A stretch of DNA of 64,000 nt, taken from assembly GCA_905250115.1 (NCBI GenBank), contig CAJNOI010000009.1:904150-968149 (forward strand), given 5' to 3'. The translations under genes were made by a program, and so were the position numbers. The stretch comes from Adineta steineri. Its lineage: Eukaryota > Rotifera > Eurotatoria > Adinetida > Adinetidae. Shown piece by piece: positions 33,646 to 46,100 of this stretch. How positions within the stretch are numbered: the stretch's first letter is position 1; each line of letters starts with the position of its first letter. The notes below the pieces were generated by a model, which saw nothing but the letters and a program-made list of their open reading frames with translations, did not search any database and was not told the origin of the DNA.

Positions 33646-35263
33646 ATAGAAGATGCAAAAAAAACTTTTTCGTGATTTATTCGATAAAATAATTTGTTTT
33701 TACTGTATTTGATCGTTTGTGTTTTTATCATAAATAAACTATACGAGCAAAAATTAATAGATACGTCTTATAGCATGAAAAAAGGAAATGTTAATTATCT
33801 TACAGTACATTGATTATATATTTATTGAGAACATCATGAACTTTATTTCAACAGACTGAGTACATTCAATGTCATGTCAGCCTCATTTCATAGATCTTAT
33901 TATTCTGAATAGTTGATCTTTAATCAGATTATAATAACGTAATTATTCATCTTGTTTTTCAAATATTAAGATCGAATTACTAATGAAACCATTTAAAATT
34001 CCATCATATGCCAGGTATTAATCTTACTTAATATTAGAGAACTTATGAAATGACGTAATTGTTTGCATTCATGTTTCTTTTAAAACAATGAATTACTTTC
34101 AATGATAGAACCTTTTCATCTCATTGTCAGTTGGTGAAATAATTTCATTAGCGTGATGATAATAAATCGTTTAAAAATGACTCATTCTGAACATCACACA
34201 CATGGAAATGTGTCTCATATGTTATAATAGTACTTTGTTTCTTTCATTTAAAGTGAAATGAGAAGGATTTTGTATACTATAGAATCGGATCTATGTTGTA
34301 TATACTGTTATATGATATTTAATATCATAATAATCCACAATAACTAGGTATATACTCAAAGTAATAATCTTTCTAGATAGGAAAAATATGTTAATGAGTT
34401 AAATAAAAAAGATCATTTTGAATAACACATATTCATCTGAAGAAATATCGATCTAAATAAGGTAAATATACAAAAAAGAAATAGTCGTACATATCTTATT
34501 TCTCATTCCATGCCTTACTATCATATAAAATTTCTATTCTTTAATTCATACTGTTACTAAATTATCAATTTTACACTAGAAATAATCGCATTATTCACCG
34601 AAGCATCATAGAAATAATCAAATTGTTAAGTATTGAACCGAAAGAAGAACATTGTTACTAATAGTCAGTTTAGTGCAAAACATAAAATGATCTATCGAAA
34701 CGTATAACTTTCATGCTTGTGTTTTTGTTTCCGGTAGTCTTTTATTTATACCATACTGTCAAATACTTCTTGATTCGTATACATATGAATAATTATACTA
34801 TTAGAAAACAAAATATGATTATATAAATATTAAGTTTTTATTTATTTGTAAATAAGATCTGAAGATGGATTAGTTATAGATTGAACTTTATTCTATTTTA
34901 TCAATATAGAAAACAGTACTCAATTATAAAATATTGGCATATTTAGAGACATCTTAAATATAATTGTTATTCATTTGATTAATATTCAGTCAAGTACCAG
35001 AATATTCGATGTCAAACTAGTAAAACATGCATATTTTTATTTAAGTACTGTCAAAATAATAAAGATTGATGATAACTAAAACAATATGAAAAATTCTTTT
35101 TCTATCATCGCATCGTATTTTCAATATTTAGAAAAAATAATCATTTCGACTGAATTCTAATACATCATTTCTATATTTTTAATAGTACAGAAAACTTATT
35201 AAAGATTCATAATCCGAGTAATACACAGTTAGAGACCTGCATCGGAGTTAACTACATTACATT

Positions 35264-35494
35264 TTTTTGAGGTGAATGTTTTTAATCTCTGATATTTTGT
35301 CTAGAAACTGATGTAGTTTAAGGGTCCAATCGATGTTTTAATTGAGGTTCACGGACGCAAAAGAAACTCGGGGCTAGATTTGACTCCGACTTTCTTTTGT
35401 GTACGTGAACCTTAATAAAACATCGATTGGACTCTCAAAATACATCATTTTCTAGAGAAAATATCAGAGAACAAAACTTGCACCTAAAAAAAAG
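35264..35494. mobile_element. foldback/MITE-like inverted-repeat element, copy 2
   Basis: Two arms of about 100 nt are near-perfect inverted copies around a short GC-richer centre. The left arm contains GTCCAATCGATGTTTTAATT and GAGGTTCACGGACGCAAAAG; the right arm contains the complement, e.g. CTTTTGTGTACGTGAACC and AAAACATCGATTGGACTC. The outer parts share the CTCTGATATTTTGTCTAG / TCTAGAGAAAATATCAGAG match. It resembles copy 1 near 27.5 kb. No coding capacity. Confidence 0.7.
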
Positions 35495-36734
35495 AATTAG
35501 CGGCCAGAAATTAAGTTGACTCCGGTGCACGTGTCTAACATACAGCAATACTATTGTAACTCAAATCCTTCGATCGTAAATAGAGTAATGTATATTTTAT
35601 AAATTATTCACATCACAATTTCAATAGTAAATAGTATTAGATTAAAAATAATTAATGAAGTAAATGTTTCTCAATTGAATTTATTATTGTTCATAAGATG
35701 CACTTATTCCGCGAGCTTCAATTGGTTTGTTAAAACAGCTATTCTCGTAAGTACAGACATGTTCACCTTCATATATCAGCATTAAGATTAATAATCAATT
35801 TGAACTTGTTATTTAGTAATATTATTGTATATGTATAAACGAGAAAAAATTTCTTACATAATAGAATTTCTGAATGTCAAAAGAGCAATTCTTTGCTTTA
35901 GCCTTGTTTTTTACAGTCGACATCAACTAATAGTCTAGAAGATAGAATGTGTATACAAGACAATAAATACTGATCAGTCTGGTCTAATGTCTCGATTGTT
36001 TCTTTTTATCTGATATAATATGGATGATTTGTCATTGATTTAATTATATATTTGATCTGAAATCAAAACAAACAAAAAAAAAAAAGAATCTTTGATAGAC
36101 GTATTGTCATCAAATTTATTTGGTTATTATAATTCGTACTTGATACTAAGGAGACTCTTGATTCTTTTAGGGTCGAACAAGATATATATATATATAATGA
36201 CAAATTATCAGTCCTAGACGAGTATAATAACCAGTAAAAAACAATCATACTTATATGATATACTCTAAAACCGGAAACATTCGATTCAATTATTATACCT
36301 TTAGATAATATTTTTAGTAGAAAATAATAACTTTGATCTAATCAAAATGTCATCTATAATGATATGTTGTCCATTTTGTTATTATCTATAGTTTATATAA
36401 TTATAAAATTCAATTATTTGAATATGCGCAAAATAGTTTAATCGAGGTTTTTTTTTGAAATTTTAATATTATTGACCAGAAATAAGATGAGATCAAGCAG
36501 AATGACCTATATTTAAGTATTTTTATGATATTTAGTATAGTTCAGTACATCAATCCATCTTTCTATCTATTGTCAATCATATGGGACATTGTCATCTTGA
36601 ATAATTATCAATATTATTGGCGTAATGCGATAATTAACGACTGTCAAATTCTTTGATGGGAAAGTTAGACCTTGTCTTCTTCCTACCCACTGCGACAGAC
36701 AGATGAATCTGTTAGGATTTGTAATGAGGGACGG

Positions 36735-36776
36735 AAGAGAGAAAGAAGAAAGAGAGAGAGAGAGAGGGAGAGGGGG
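36735..36776 (+). repeat. GA-rich purine tract
   Basis: Interrupted GA/GAAA/GGA run, seen directly; explains the Arg/Glu-rich frame over it. Confidence 0.85.
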
Positions 36777-37849
36777 GTTAGGATGTTTGTCCTTCGTCTC
36801 TCATATACGCATCATAGGACAATACATTTAAGATCTTCTTTGTATCTCTTTCACAATAACAGTAGTATCGTCTATTCTACTTATATTTTTCGATCTCGCA
36901 TCCCACTCAGACATCATAAATTTGACTTTTATTCTTTTAATCTTTAGTATAAGTATCTGTATAATACATCTCTTATATTCAGTACATTCAAATCCGATAA
37001 ATCTTTCTTATTCCTTAGTGTCTATCCATCGATTTTTTGTTTCTCGTTTATAAAAATAGAACTGCATCAATTACTTTTAACTAGATACGATTAAACTAAG
37101 TTATTCATATCTTTGTTTAATGTTGCAAATCGAAAAGCTAATTACTGGTATCGATGCATCAACAAATATATGTTGACCATCAATAACAATCCTTGGAGAT
37201 AAAAAGGAAAATCTCTCGATAGACAATAATATGTCATCACGTTTTTGAATAGTATAGTATTTCCGTTTTTTCCTATACGCATTAAATATTGACGATAAGA
37301 GAGCAACGATAACAAATTGAATATAGAAAAAAAAAATTTTTCAAGAGTTATCCTAGAAAAACTAAATAAAGTAGAAAATATGAGTAAATGAAGTTGATCT
37401 TTTGTTATCATTATAGTAGAAAAAATATTCTTGTCTATTTATTTATTCTAGTAGTTTAATGAAAATATAATATATACTAAAGAAGAAGAAAAAGCAGGTG
37501 TATCTCTTCCTGTATTAATAGATTTTTTCTTCCTTCTTCTTACTAATATATATCGTAGGTGGTTATAGCAATAACAACAAGAATATTCGATGTTGTATAA
37601 TAGAATGTGTCCTTGTTTTTATTTGTCTCGGAAAGAAAAATTCTTCTTTTTTTGATCCGAGATAGGAAAATAAGAATAATCAAAAAGAAAAGACGAGACG
37701 AACGTTAGAGATATACAAATGATTCAAGTTAAGATAGTATTATTACTTCTTATCTTTTTTCTTATACTAGTTTTTCGTTTTTCATATCGATTGTTTTTCT
37801 TTTTCTAGAATAGATTTTATTTTTTAGTTAAATAATTATAGTATGTTCG

Positions 37850-39120
37850 ATGAACAGTCATCAGGATTATACTTCTCTGTTAGAAAATAATTTAACAATA
37901 AAATTAAATGATACGACAACAGCATCAATTCTATCGTCGACATTACCTAGTCAAATCGCATTTGTATTATTTCCGTGTATGGTATTAACCGGTGTTATTT
38001 GTAATACACTTATTTTTGTCATCATGCGACGTCGACGTATGTCTCATCTATCTACATGTTATTATATGGGTATCTTAGCAATTGCTGATACAAGTGTTCT
38101 TCTTCTTGGTTTATCTGTAATGTGGCTTTATTTCGTAAATAAAAAATGGTCATTATTATTACAATCAACATATGGCTGTAAACTTCTTTCACTTTTATTC
38201 TATACAGTATCCGATACAAGTGTATGGATCGTTTGTATGATGTCTGCTGATCGTTGTATAGCTGTCACACGTCCATTACATGCTAGTTCAATATGTACTG
38301 TAAAACGTGCAAGAATATCTGTTTGTATACTTGTCATATGTATTCTATTAATAAATATACATTTTGTATTTACACATTATCTATCATCGGATAATGATTG
38401 TACGACACATGAACGTTATGATTTTTTTATTCGTCGCGTATGGCCATGGATAGATGCAGCTGTCTATTCAGCATTACCATTTATATTATTATCAACAATA
38501 AATTTTATTATTGTACATAGTTTATTTCAAGCACGTCATGCAAGATCTAAATTACAAATCTATCAATCACAAAGAAGTCGAAATAAAAATAAATTATCAA
38601 CATCAATGTCAAGAAAACTGACAACAATGCTTTTAGCTGTAACTATCTTTTTTTTGTTGACTTCATTTCCAATGGTTTGTTTACAACTCTATACAAATAT
38701 ACATCAACAACATAATAGTCTATTTGCTCAACTATATCTTAAACCATTATGTGAAACATTACAATATTCAAATCATTGTGTAAGTTTTATACGATATATG
38801 TATATAAACGAAAAAATGAACTTTTCGTTTCTTTTTTTTCATTTAAGATTAATTTTTTTCTTTATGCTATAACGGGTAAAGCATTTCGTCATGAACTTAA
38901 ACGATTATTTCATAGTATTGCACTAAAAATGCATTTAACAAAAAAAACAATCGATACACCTATGGATCGACGTTATCTCGGACATACAATAAAACGTCAA
39001 TTGAGTGATAATACTATAACTCAACGACGAATATCAACGGCTACTATTCAACTTTTACGATGTCGGATATCGCTTGATTCATATGCAAGCAATGGTATTA
39101 ATATTAAACGTCATGTTTAA
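37850..39120 (+). CDS. rhodopsin-class (class A) G protein-coupled receptor
   Basis: Two exons, 37850-38779 and 38848-39120, encode 400 aa. The N-terminus carries N-glycosylation sites (NLT, NDT). Seven hydrophobic segments are visible. TM1 contains GVICNTLIFVIM (GN equivalent), TM2 ILAIADTSVLLLGL (LAxAD), and TM3 ends MMSADRCIAVTRP, where DRC replaces the usual DRY. TM5 is IDAAVYSALPFILLSTINFI and TM6 LLAVTIFFLLTSFPMVCLQL. TM7 reads SNHCINFFLYAITGKAFRHE, an NxxNFFLY form of NPxxY common in invertebrate peptide receptors. Cys near TM3 (YGCKL) and in the second extracellular loop (NDCTT) could make the conserved disulfide. The intron splits TM7 at the NHC/INFF boundary. The ligand is unknown; a neuropeptide is most likely from the TM7 form. 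Confidence 0.88.
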
Positions 39121-40168
39121 TAAGAATAAATCATGTATGAAATATACAATTCAATTGTACTATCCAGACAATAGGATGTCCTTCATCATGATCTTTGAAC
39201 CGGTTGTGTCGTTTATTGATTTTACTTTTCTGTACATGTCATAATTAATAATCTCTTTAATTGAAAAAAGGCTTCGAATAATAAAATAGGATATTAATTT
39301 GAATGAATTAATGTCTCCATTAATTTTCGATAAACTTCGATGAAATAAAACATATAACAGATAGCTAATATAATTATCTTAAAAGAGAATTATTGGAAGA
39401 TTAACATCAATGCTGAAGGTTTTAGTTTTCAAGGACTAATCGCATCATCATTTTCTTCTCGTGAATTAAATATATTAATAATAAAACTATCGCAAATGAT
39501 CAATTATCGTACAAGTTTTTTTTACTATTCCCTTGATATATTAAGATGTTGATTCTATCTTTTTTTGACTCGTTCAACGACAATTTCTAATGATTGCATG
39601 TAAGAATTTTGAGTCATCAGCTCATATTTTTTTTTGTCAATCAAGAAAATGTGTTTGTCTATTTCAATAATCAGTGCATCATTTATAAGAGATAATAAGT
39701 GTATGCTTCAATTTCCTTTTGTTGCATTCCTAATCAATCTAACAGTATTTCATTTTTTTTCTCTAATAATCGCAATAGAATGTTTTCTATGCTTATAAAT
39801 TCCTACTATTTACTATTTCATGGCTATAAATGTAGACGCAAACAAACCGAAATTATGTCATGATTAAAATAGTTATTAAAAGAAGAAAAAAAAAAGAAAT
39901 TCCTATTACATATTTTCTAAGATAAAGTATTCTGTTTTCATCTGTAATCAATTTTTACTTTAATGATAAATTAGATTCTTATTTAGTAAATATACTTTTT
40001 TTATTCAAATAAAAAAAAAAGAACAAATATTTCTTTGTGATTGTATTTGATAACTAATCATAAAAAATAGAAATAAATAAATATCAAGAGAATATTGTTT
40101 TTTTTGTTAATGTTGCACGATCCTTAAAAAAGAAAAGAAAATAATTTTTTATACAAAATATTTCGAAT
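39121..40168. other. intergenic between convergent GPCR and IF genes
   Basis: 3' flanks of two convergent genes. AT-rich with poly-A/T runs; no exon or element recognised. Confidence 0.45.
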
Positions 40169-43100
40169 TTATACTTTGCCCTCAGGATTAATTAACGTTG
40201 TAATTATATATGAACCAGTATGCCATGTTGATATCGATGTAGCTATAAGTTCATTATCATTAATTTGTTCAGATTCATATGTATTTGCTAAAATCTAAAT
40301 AAAATAAATCTATAAAATATTTCTAAAAGAAATTTTGATTAAATTACTTTTAATGAATGTTTAGATTCTAAAAGACAATTATCTGGAAATGTAAAAATTA
40401 ATTTATTTCCATTTTCATTTTCTTGATGTATTATCCAATTACTAAGATCAATATTTTTTGATCGACTTGTATTATCGATGATAATATAATGTCCTTGTGC
40501 ATGACATTCTGATATACTTATTGGACCTTTTGCAGATTTTTGAAATGTTATACGAGATTTCGTTACTAGAGAGAGAGAGATGAATCATTGTTCGAAAAAA
40601 TATTTTTCTATAATAACATACGTTCATTAGTATCATCCGTAGTTGTTGTAAATGTATTAAGATTATTTAACCAAGATGATCGTTTTTGTTGATCATTATC
40701 ATAATTATTTAATGATGGTGAACTTGCTCGACAACTTGATTCAGTTTTTGAAGATAATCTTGCTAATAAATTTGCTTGTCTTGTTGGACATAATTGAGCT
40801 TCATTTGGTGTTGATGTTGATAAACGAAATCCGATATCATCATAATCAATATTCATTGTAACTGGTAATGAAACACCACGTTCACGTTCACATATAAGAA
40901 AAATACTTTCTTCTGGACTTGACTGAGTTTGTTGTTGAGTTCGATTTAATTTTTCATTTAATTCCGATTGTTGTCGTTGTTTGTATATAGATGATGGACA
41001 TGTATGATAACTATCCGATTCAGATTTCTCAAATGAAAAGTTATTTGTTGGTCGATTCGTTGTTTCTTTTAAATTTGGTCGTAAAGGTACACCTGTTGTT
41101 AAAACTTCTGATTGAGGATCATTTGTTGTTGGATTTCGATTGGGTTGGAATGATAATGGACGTCTCAACGAATCGGAGACTTGAACGATAGTCTAGACGA
41201 AATATAAAACAAGAGATATATTTTGACTGTATGAATTATGATTTACCTTAGTTTTAGTTGCTGTTCTCCCTTCATCATCTGCATCATAATCTATTGGTAA
41301 ATTTGCATCATCATTATCGGCTGATGTTCGCCATAAGCCAGGATATCCTGGTATAAGATAAACGTCATCGGCTTGTTGTTTTAATGGTGATGATAAACTA
41401 TCATTACTTGATAGTGTTGTTGTAACATCATATCGACGATAACATTCATCATTTGCACTTAAACTACTACTTGTTTCTGTTAATTTATGATTAATACGAT
41501 GAATATTTGTTAAATCATGTTCTTCAAATTCTTCATCAACATCATCATCCGTACTACTACTATCTAAATCTTTTCGTATATCTATATTTGATCTATAAAG
41601 TCTTCGATAAAGTATATCATCAGAATAAGATGTTAAATTTTCTGTTGCATCAAATTCAGTTGAATCTTCTTCTTTTGTTATTGATTGTAATGGAACATTT
41701 TCAATATGTTTATACAGAGGTAAATCAGCTGCAAGAGGTATAATTGGTAAACGATCTTGTAATGAATCATGCATTTCATGTATTGCATAGGAAACATAAC
41801 GATCTGAACTTGTTATATGAGATGATGATGTTGTTGAAGTAGTTGATTGTTCGGATGGATTCACTTGTTGTTCAGTTGAATTATGTAAAGCAATACTATG
41901 ACCACGTAAAGCATGAATTAATTCCGATGAATTCGGTTCGGTATTTGTTGGAGATAATGGACGAAGTTCGTTTGATGGATTTCGTAAAATATCTTCATTT
42001 TCAATTTTCTGAAAAGAAAGAAATTTTTTACTGAATATCATTCGCAGATATTTACCTGTATACTATCATTACTCTAAATACATACGAAAAAAATAATGTT
42101 CGTTAGAATTTCATTCAAAAGCGAAATTTTTTACCTGTGTATTTATAGATTTTGTAAGACCAGTATTTGAAGTAAGATCTGTTATATGTTTTAATCGTGA
42201 TGAAATACTTCGAGCTAAGTCATTCATTAAATCTTGAATAGTATCTTGCGATATGTTATGATCTTGATTGATATCTAATGTTACTTTATTCTAAACGAAT
42301 GAATTATTTTTCTTTATGAAAAATTAAATTATGAAATTTACAATTTCAATTATTGGTGGAATTTCTGATATGTCTGAATCTGTCGAAATAAGTGATGCAT
42401 CAGTTTTCTCGAAAGTAGGATGTGAAGTTAACTGAACTATGTCAATGTTGATAGAATCCTTTAATAAAATGATTAGAAGAATGTATATAAATAAATAATA
42501 TATACCGGTGGTGTTAATATTGTTGGTTCGATTTCTGTTTCATCGAAATAAAATTCAGATTTTCGAGAAATTAAGCTTTGATCATTATCGACTAAATTTG
42601 CAGTATCCTAAATTTTAAAATTGAGTTATATAATTTTTACTGAGCATAATGTATTACCGTTTCAATATTTTCAAATTCGTTTTGTAGTATTTGTTCAGAA
42701 GATATAGCAGCATTCGTTGTAGACATCTGTTGGTTATTTTCAATAGTCGAAGCTGATATGTTACTTGTAGTTGTTGTATCGTCTGTTAACATTTGATATA
42801 TCGGTGTTGTTTCCTAAATATAATATTGTACTTTTTAGTCATTACACTATTTACACAGCTTACGATTATTCTAGAAGGTACTGATTCTAAGTCGATTGTT
42901 TCCAGTGTGGTGCTTACAGGATTTATATCATTTTCGTGATGATCTGTTTCTTCAATAATGATAGTATCGCTATCCAATATATTATATTCTTTTTCTTTAT
43001 TAGCTGAACTTGCTCGTGTGGATATTGTTGTTTTATTTAAAACTTTGTCTTGAATTGACGATGTTATTTCAGTTTCTTTTGTTAGATTATCAACGAGTTT

Positions 43101-46100
43101 TTCGTTGGATAAGTCATTACTATTATTGAGTAATGAAGTTGTTAGTTCCTAGAAAAGTAATTACAGAGATTTATTTATCGATAATGATAGATCGAAATTA
43201 CCTTCATATTTTCAGCTACAGCTAATGCTTCAATAGTTAACGCTGATAATGTATCTTGTTTGTCTATATCAAGATTTCCTAATGTTGATTGTGATTTTTT
43301 GAATATCGGAACGAACTGTTTATTCTGAAAGATCAATGAATAAGTATATTATAAATAGTCAAACAGCTATAATTATTTTACTTTTTCATTTTGATTATAA
43401 TTTATTTTCTCACTTTTGTTTTTCAACCGTTTTATTACCATCATCATTTGCATACTTGATGGAACATTTGGTATTGTTTCAATCAATGGTATAATTGGTG
43501 TCGAGATAGTTTGATGAATATAAGTACGTAGAGCTTTGTTAGCACGTTTTGCAGCACTTTTTGATAAACTCTATTAAGAATAATAAGACATACGTGTTAA
43601 AATCAAAGAGTTAGAAGTTTTTTCATTTACTTTTATATATTGTGTGCGTTCACCTAAATAACCATGATATACATCACTACTTATATACCGACTACTAATT
43701 GAATTTGCTAATGTATCGATTGGACTTTCGATGTTCGGTGGTAATGATATACTTTCATTGGTTAATAGTCTAGCTTCACATTCTGTATTATCAACTGGCT
43801 GTGTAATACTTTCGACTTCATTCGATTTGATTTCTTTTGTTTGTTCGTCAGTAAGAAACGTATCTCTTGAATTAAGTGTTTGTTTGTCTTGACTAGTTTG
43901 AGATACATTTGAATTCAACAGAGGAGTTTGTCGATCAGTGGAATCAAGGACGTTTGCTGTTGTATCAAGTGAACTAGTAGATTTGATTTGTTTTTCAATG
44001 AAATTCGTCTGTGAATCTATAGAATCCGACGCAGCAACATGATGATTAGTAGTGTTAATTGATGAGATTTGTGGTTCTATCGATGTCTCTTTTTGATATC
44101 CTTGTTTATTATTAACTATTTCTGAAGTTAATTTCTCGTTTGCGTAGTTCGTAGAAGTAGTCGGCAGTCTAGCAACATCGTCCTTTATAATGTGTTGATC
44201 GTCAAGAGTTGATGACAATGTAATTATATTCTCATCGTTAGAGATTGTTTTATTAAAAATAGATATATCTGTTTGTTGATTGACGATAGACGATGATTCT
44301 TTAGAGATATTCGATGGATAAATTTTTTCTATAAGATTTTGATTTGATGAACTCTCAGCATCGTCTTTGTTGTCAGATATAACTTCATCATAAGTAGCAT
44401 TAATTTTCTGTATTGTAGCTTCATCGTTTAATACGTTGGATAATAATTCCGTTCGAGATCGAGTATATTGATGTTCATCTTTTTCATTTTCAATTATAGT
44501 TGAAAGTTGTTGTATATCCCTCAATAAAGTTTCAATTTCTTTCTTATTTTCATCGAGTGATGAATTTTTTTCGAGTTCATCATCTGATAGAAGTTTAGTT
44601 TCTTCCTTTATTCGTTCAGTTAATGATGACGTTTTTATATCAGATGGTGGAGTGATTTCACTATCAAGATCTTTAATAGCAACAACAATTTTGTCGTAAG
44701 AATCTTCACGAATCATGTGTTTTGTTTTCATACGTTGTGTATAAGCGTTTCTAGTAGATGTTGGCGATTCAACACGTTTATGATGAAGGATTGGCGAACC
44801 ATCAGCTGAAAGTTCATAATCGAGTACACTCTTGTTTGGACTCATACTACTTAGAGTAGAACTTGATAGTGGTGATACAGTAGCAAGAATGTCTGAAATT
44901 TGATTAATCAATGAATCATATTTAGTTAGTGTATTTTCAAGAATTTCTATTGGTTTAGATGCTGCAATAGATAATTCGTCTTCTAAAGGATGTTCTGGTT
45001 CAATTTTTGATTCTATGGGTGATGGAGTTATAATTGGTGTTAAGTTTTTCAGAGAAAATGAATGAATATCTTCGTCATGTTGAAATAAAAGTGTTTCTGG
45101 TCTTTCAATTCGTTTTTCATTGTCTAAAGAAGATAATATATTATGTTCGTTGATATTACTTTTATTCATATCTTTGAGAGGCATTGATGGTGCAGATTGA
45201 AATAATATAGAAGGTTTCGTGGATAATGGTAACGATGATGTAGTAATCGTAGTAGGTGATATAGGTTTATAAGCATTTTCATCGGGTGATGTAGAACGAT
45301 ACATAGCAGGATTTGTAACTGAATGAAGTCTACTAGAGGTATGATTCGTTTTGTTTGATGATTGAGAGTTACGAGATAATATTGGAGAATTTGGATTAGA
45401 TGTTTGAGTTTCAAACGAATTAGGTGGTGTATTAAAAAAAGATTGAAATTTAGTAGAAAAGTTCGGCGAGGGAGTAGCGGTTGAATTAGGAAAATGTGGC
45501 ATGGTTCTTTCGAATGAATTCGATGTTTCTATATTGTTAAAACGAGTTTCGCTCGTTTTGATTACGTTGTCTGTAGATAAATTTATATTTTTTGATATGA
45601 ATGGAAGTGGTGCAACATTAGTAAATGTCGATGTACTCAATCGATAAATATGTTTTGTAGGGATTGGTTTAGGAGAAAAAGCAGTTAGATATGCATCTGT
45701 ATAATCAGAACTAGGTGGTGTAGTAGCTTTAGGTTGTTGTTGCTTCCGCATTGTACGGCTTTCGAAAAAAGTCTTTATCTTTGATTTTCGAGTATATATG
45801 TTACTTCCACTCCATTTATATGTACACGAACGATCAGCAGCAGATATCCGTTGAGTATTAAAACTTGTCGTTGTCGTCGGTCGTCGATAACCACCATATA
45901 CTTGTTCAAAAATTGTTGGCTCTTTTCGTGTTGTTAATGGCACCGATTGAATTGGTATACAAGATGACAACATTGAATAATTATTATCACAGCCTAAAAT
46001 ATATATTCAAATAAGACTTCTCGAAATATCATCTACTACAAATTTATAGATTCAAAAATAAGCTTATATAAAAATACAATATATCATGCCACAAAACATC

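Larger units (their letters stand above)
33646..37849. other. gene-poor 4.2 kb with foldback element and purine-rich tract
   Basis: Mostly AT-rich sequence. Contains a foldback element at about 35264-35494 and a GA-rich tract near 36735-36776. The 91-codon frame at 36672-36947 arises from that purine tract (RKRERRKRERERERG) and is unlikely to be a gene. The 3' end should contain the promoter of the GPCR gene. Confidence 0.4.

Noticed and set aside
36672..36947. 91-codon plus-strand frame rich in Arg/Glu
   Set aside because: Produced by the GA-rich microsatellite; no other coding signal.
43571..43593. A 23-nt intron option (GTATGT...AATAG) after the large IF tail exon
   Set aside because: Too short for splicing; a GTAAATG donor at 43630 gives a normal 60-nt intron in the same frame.
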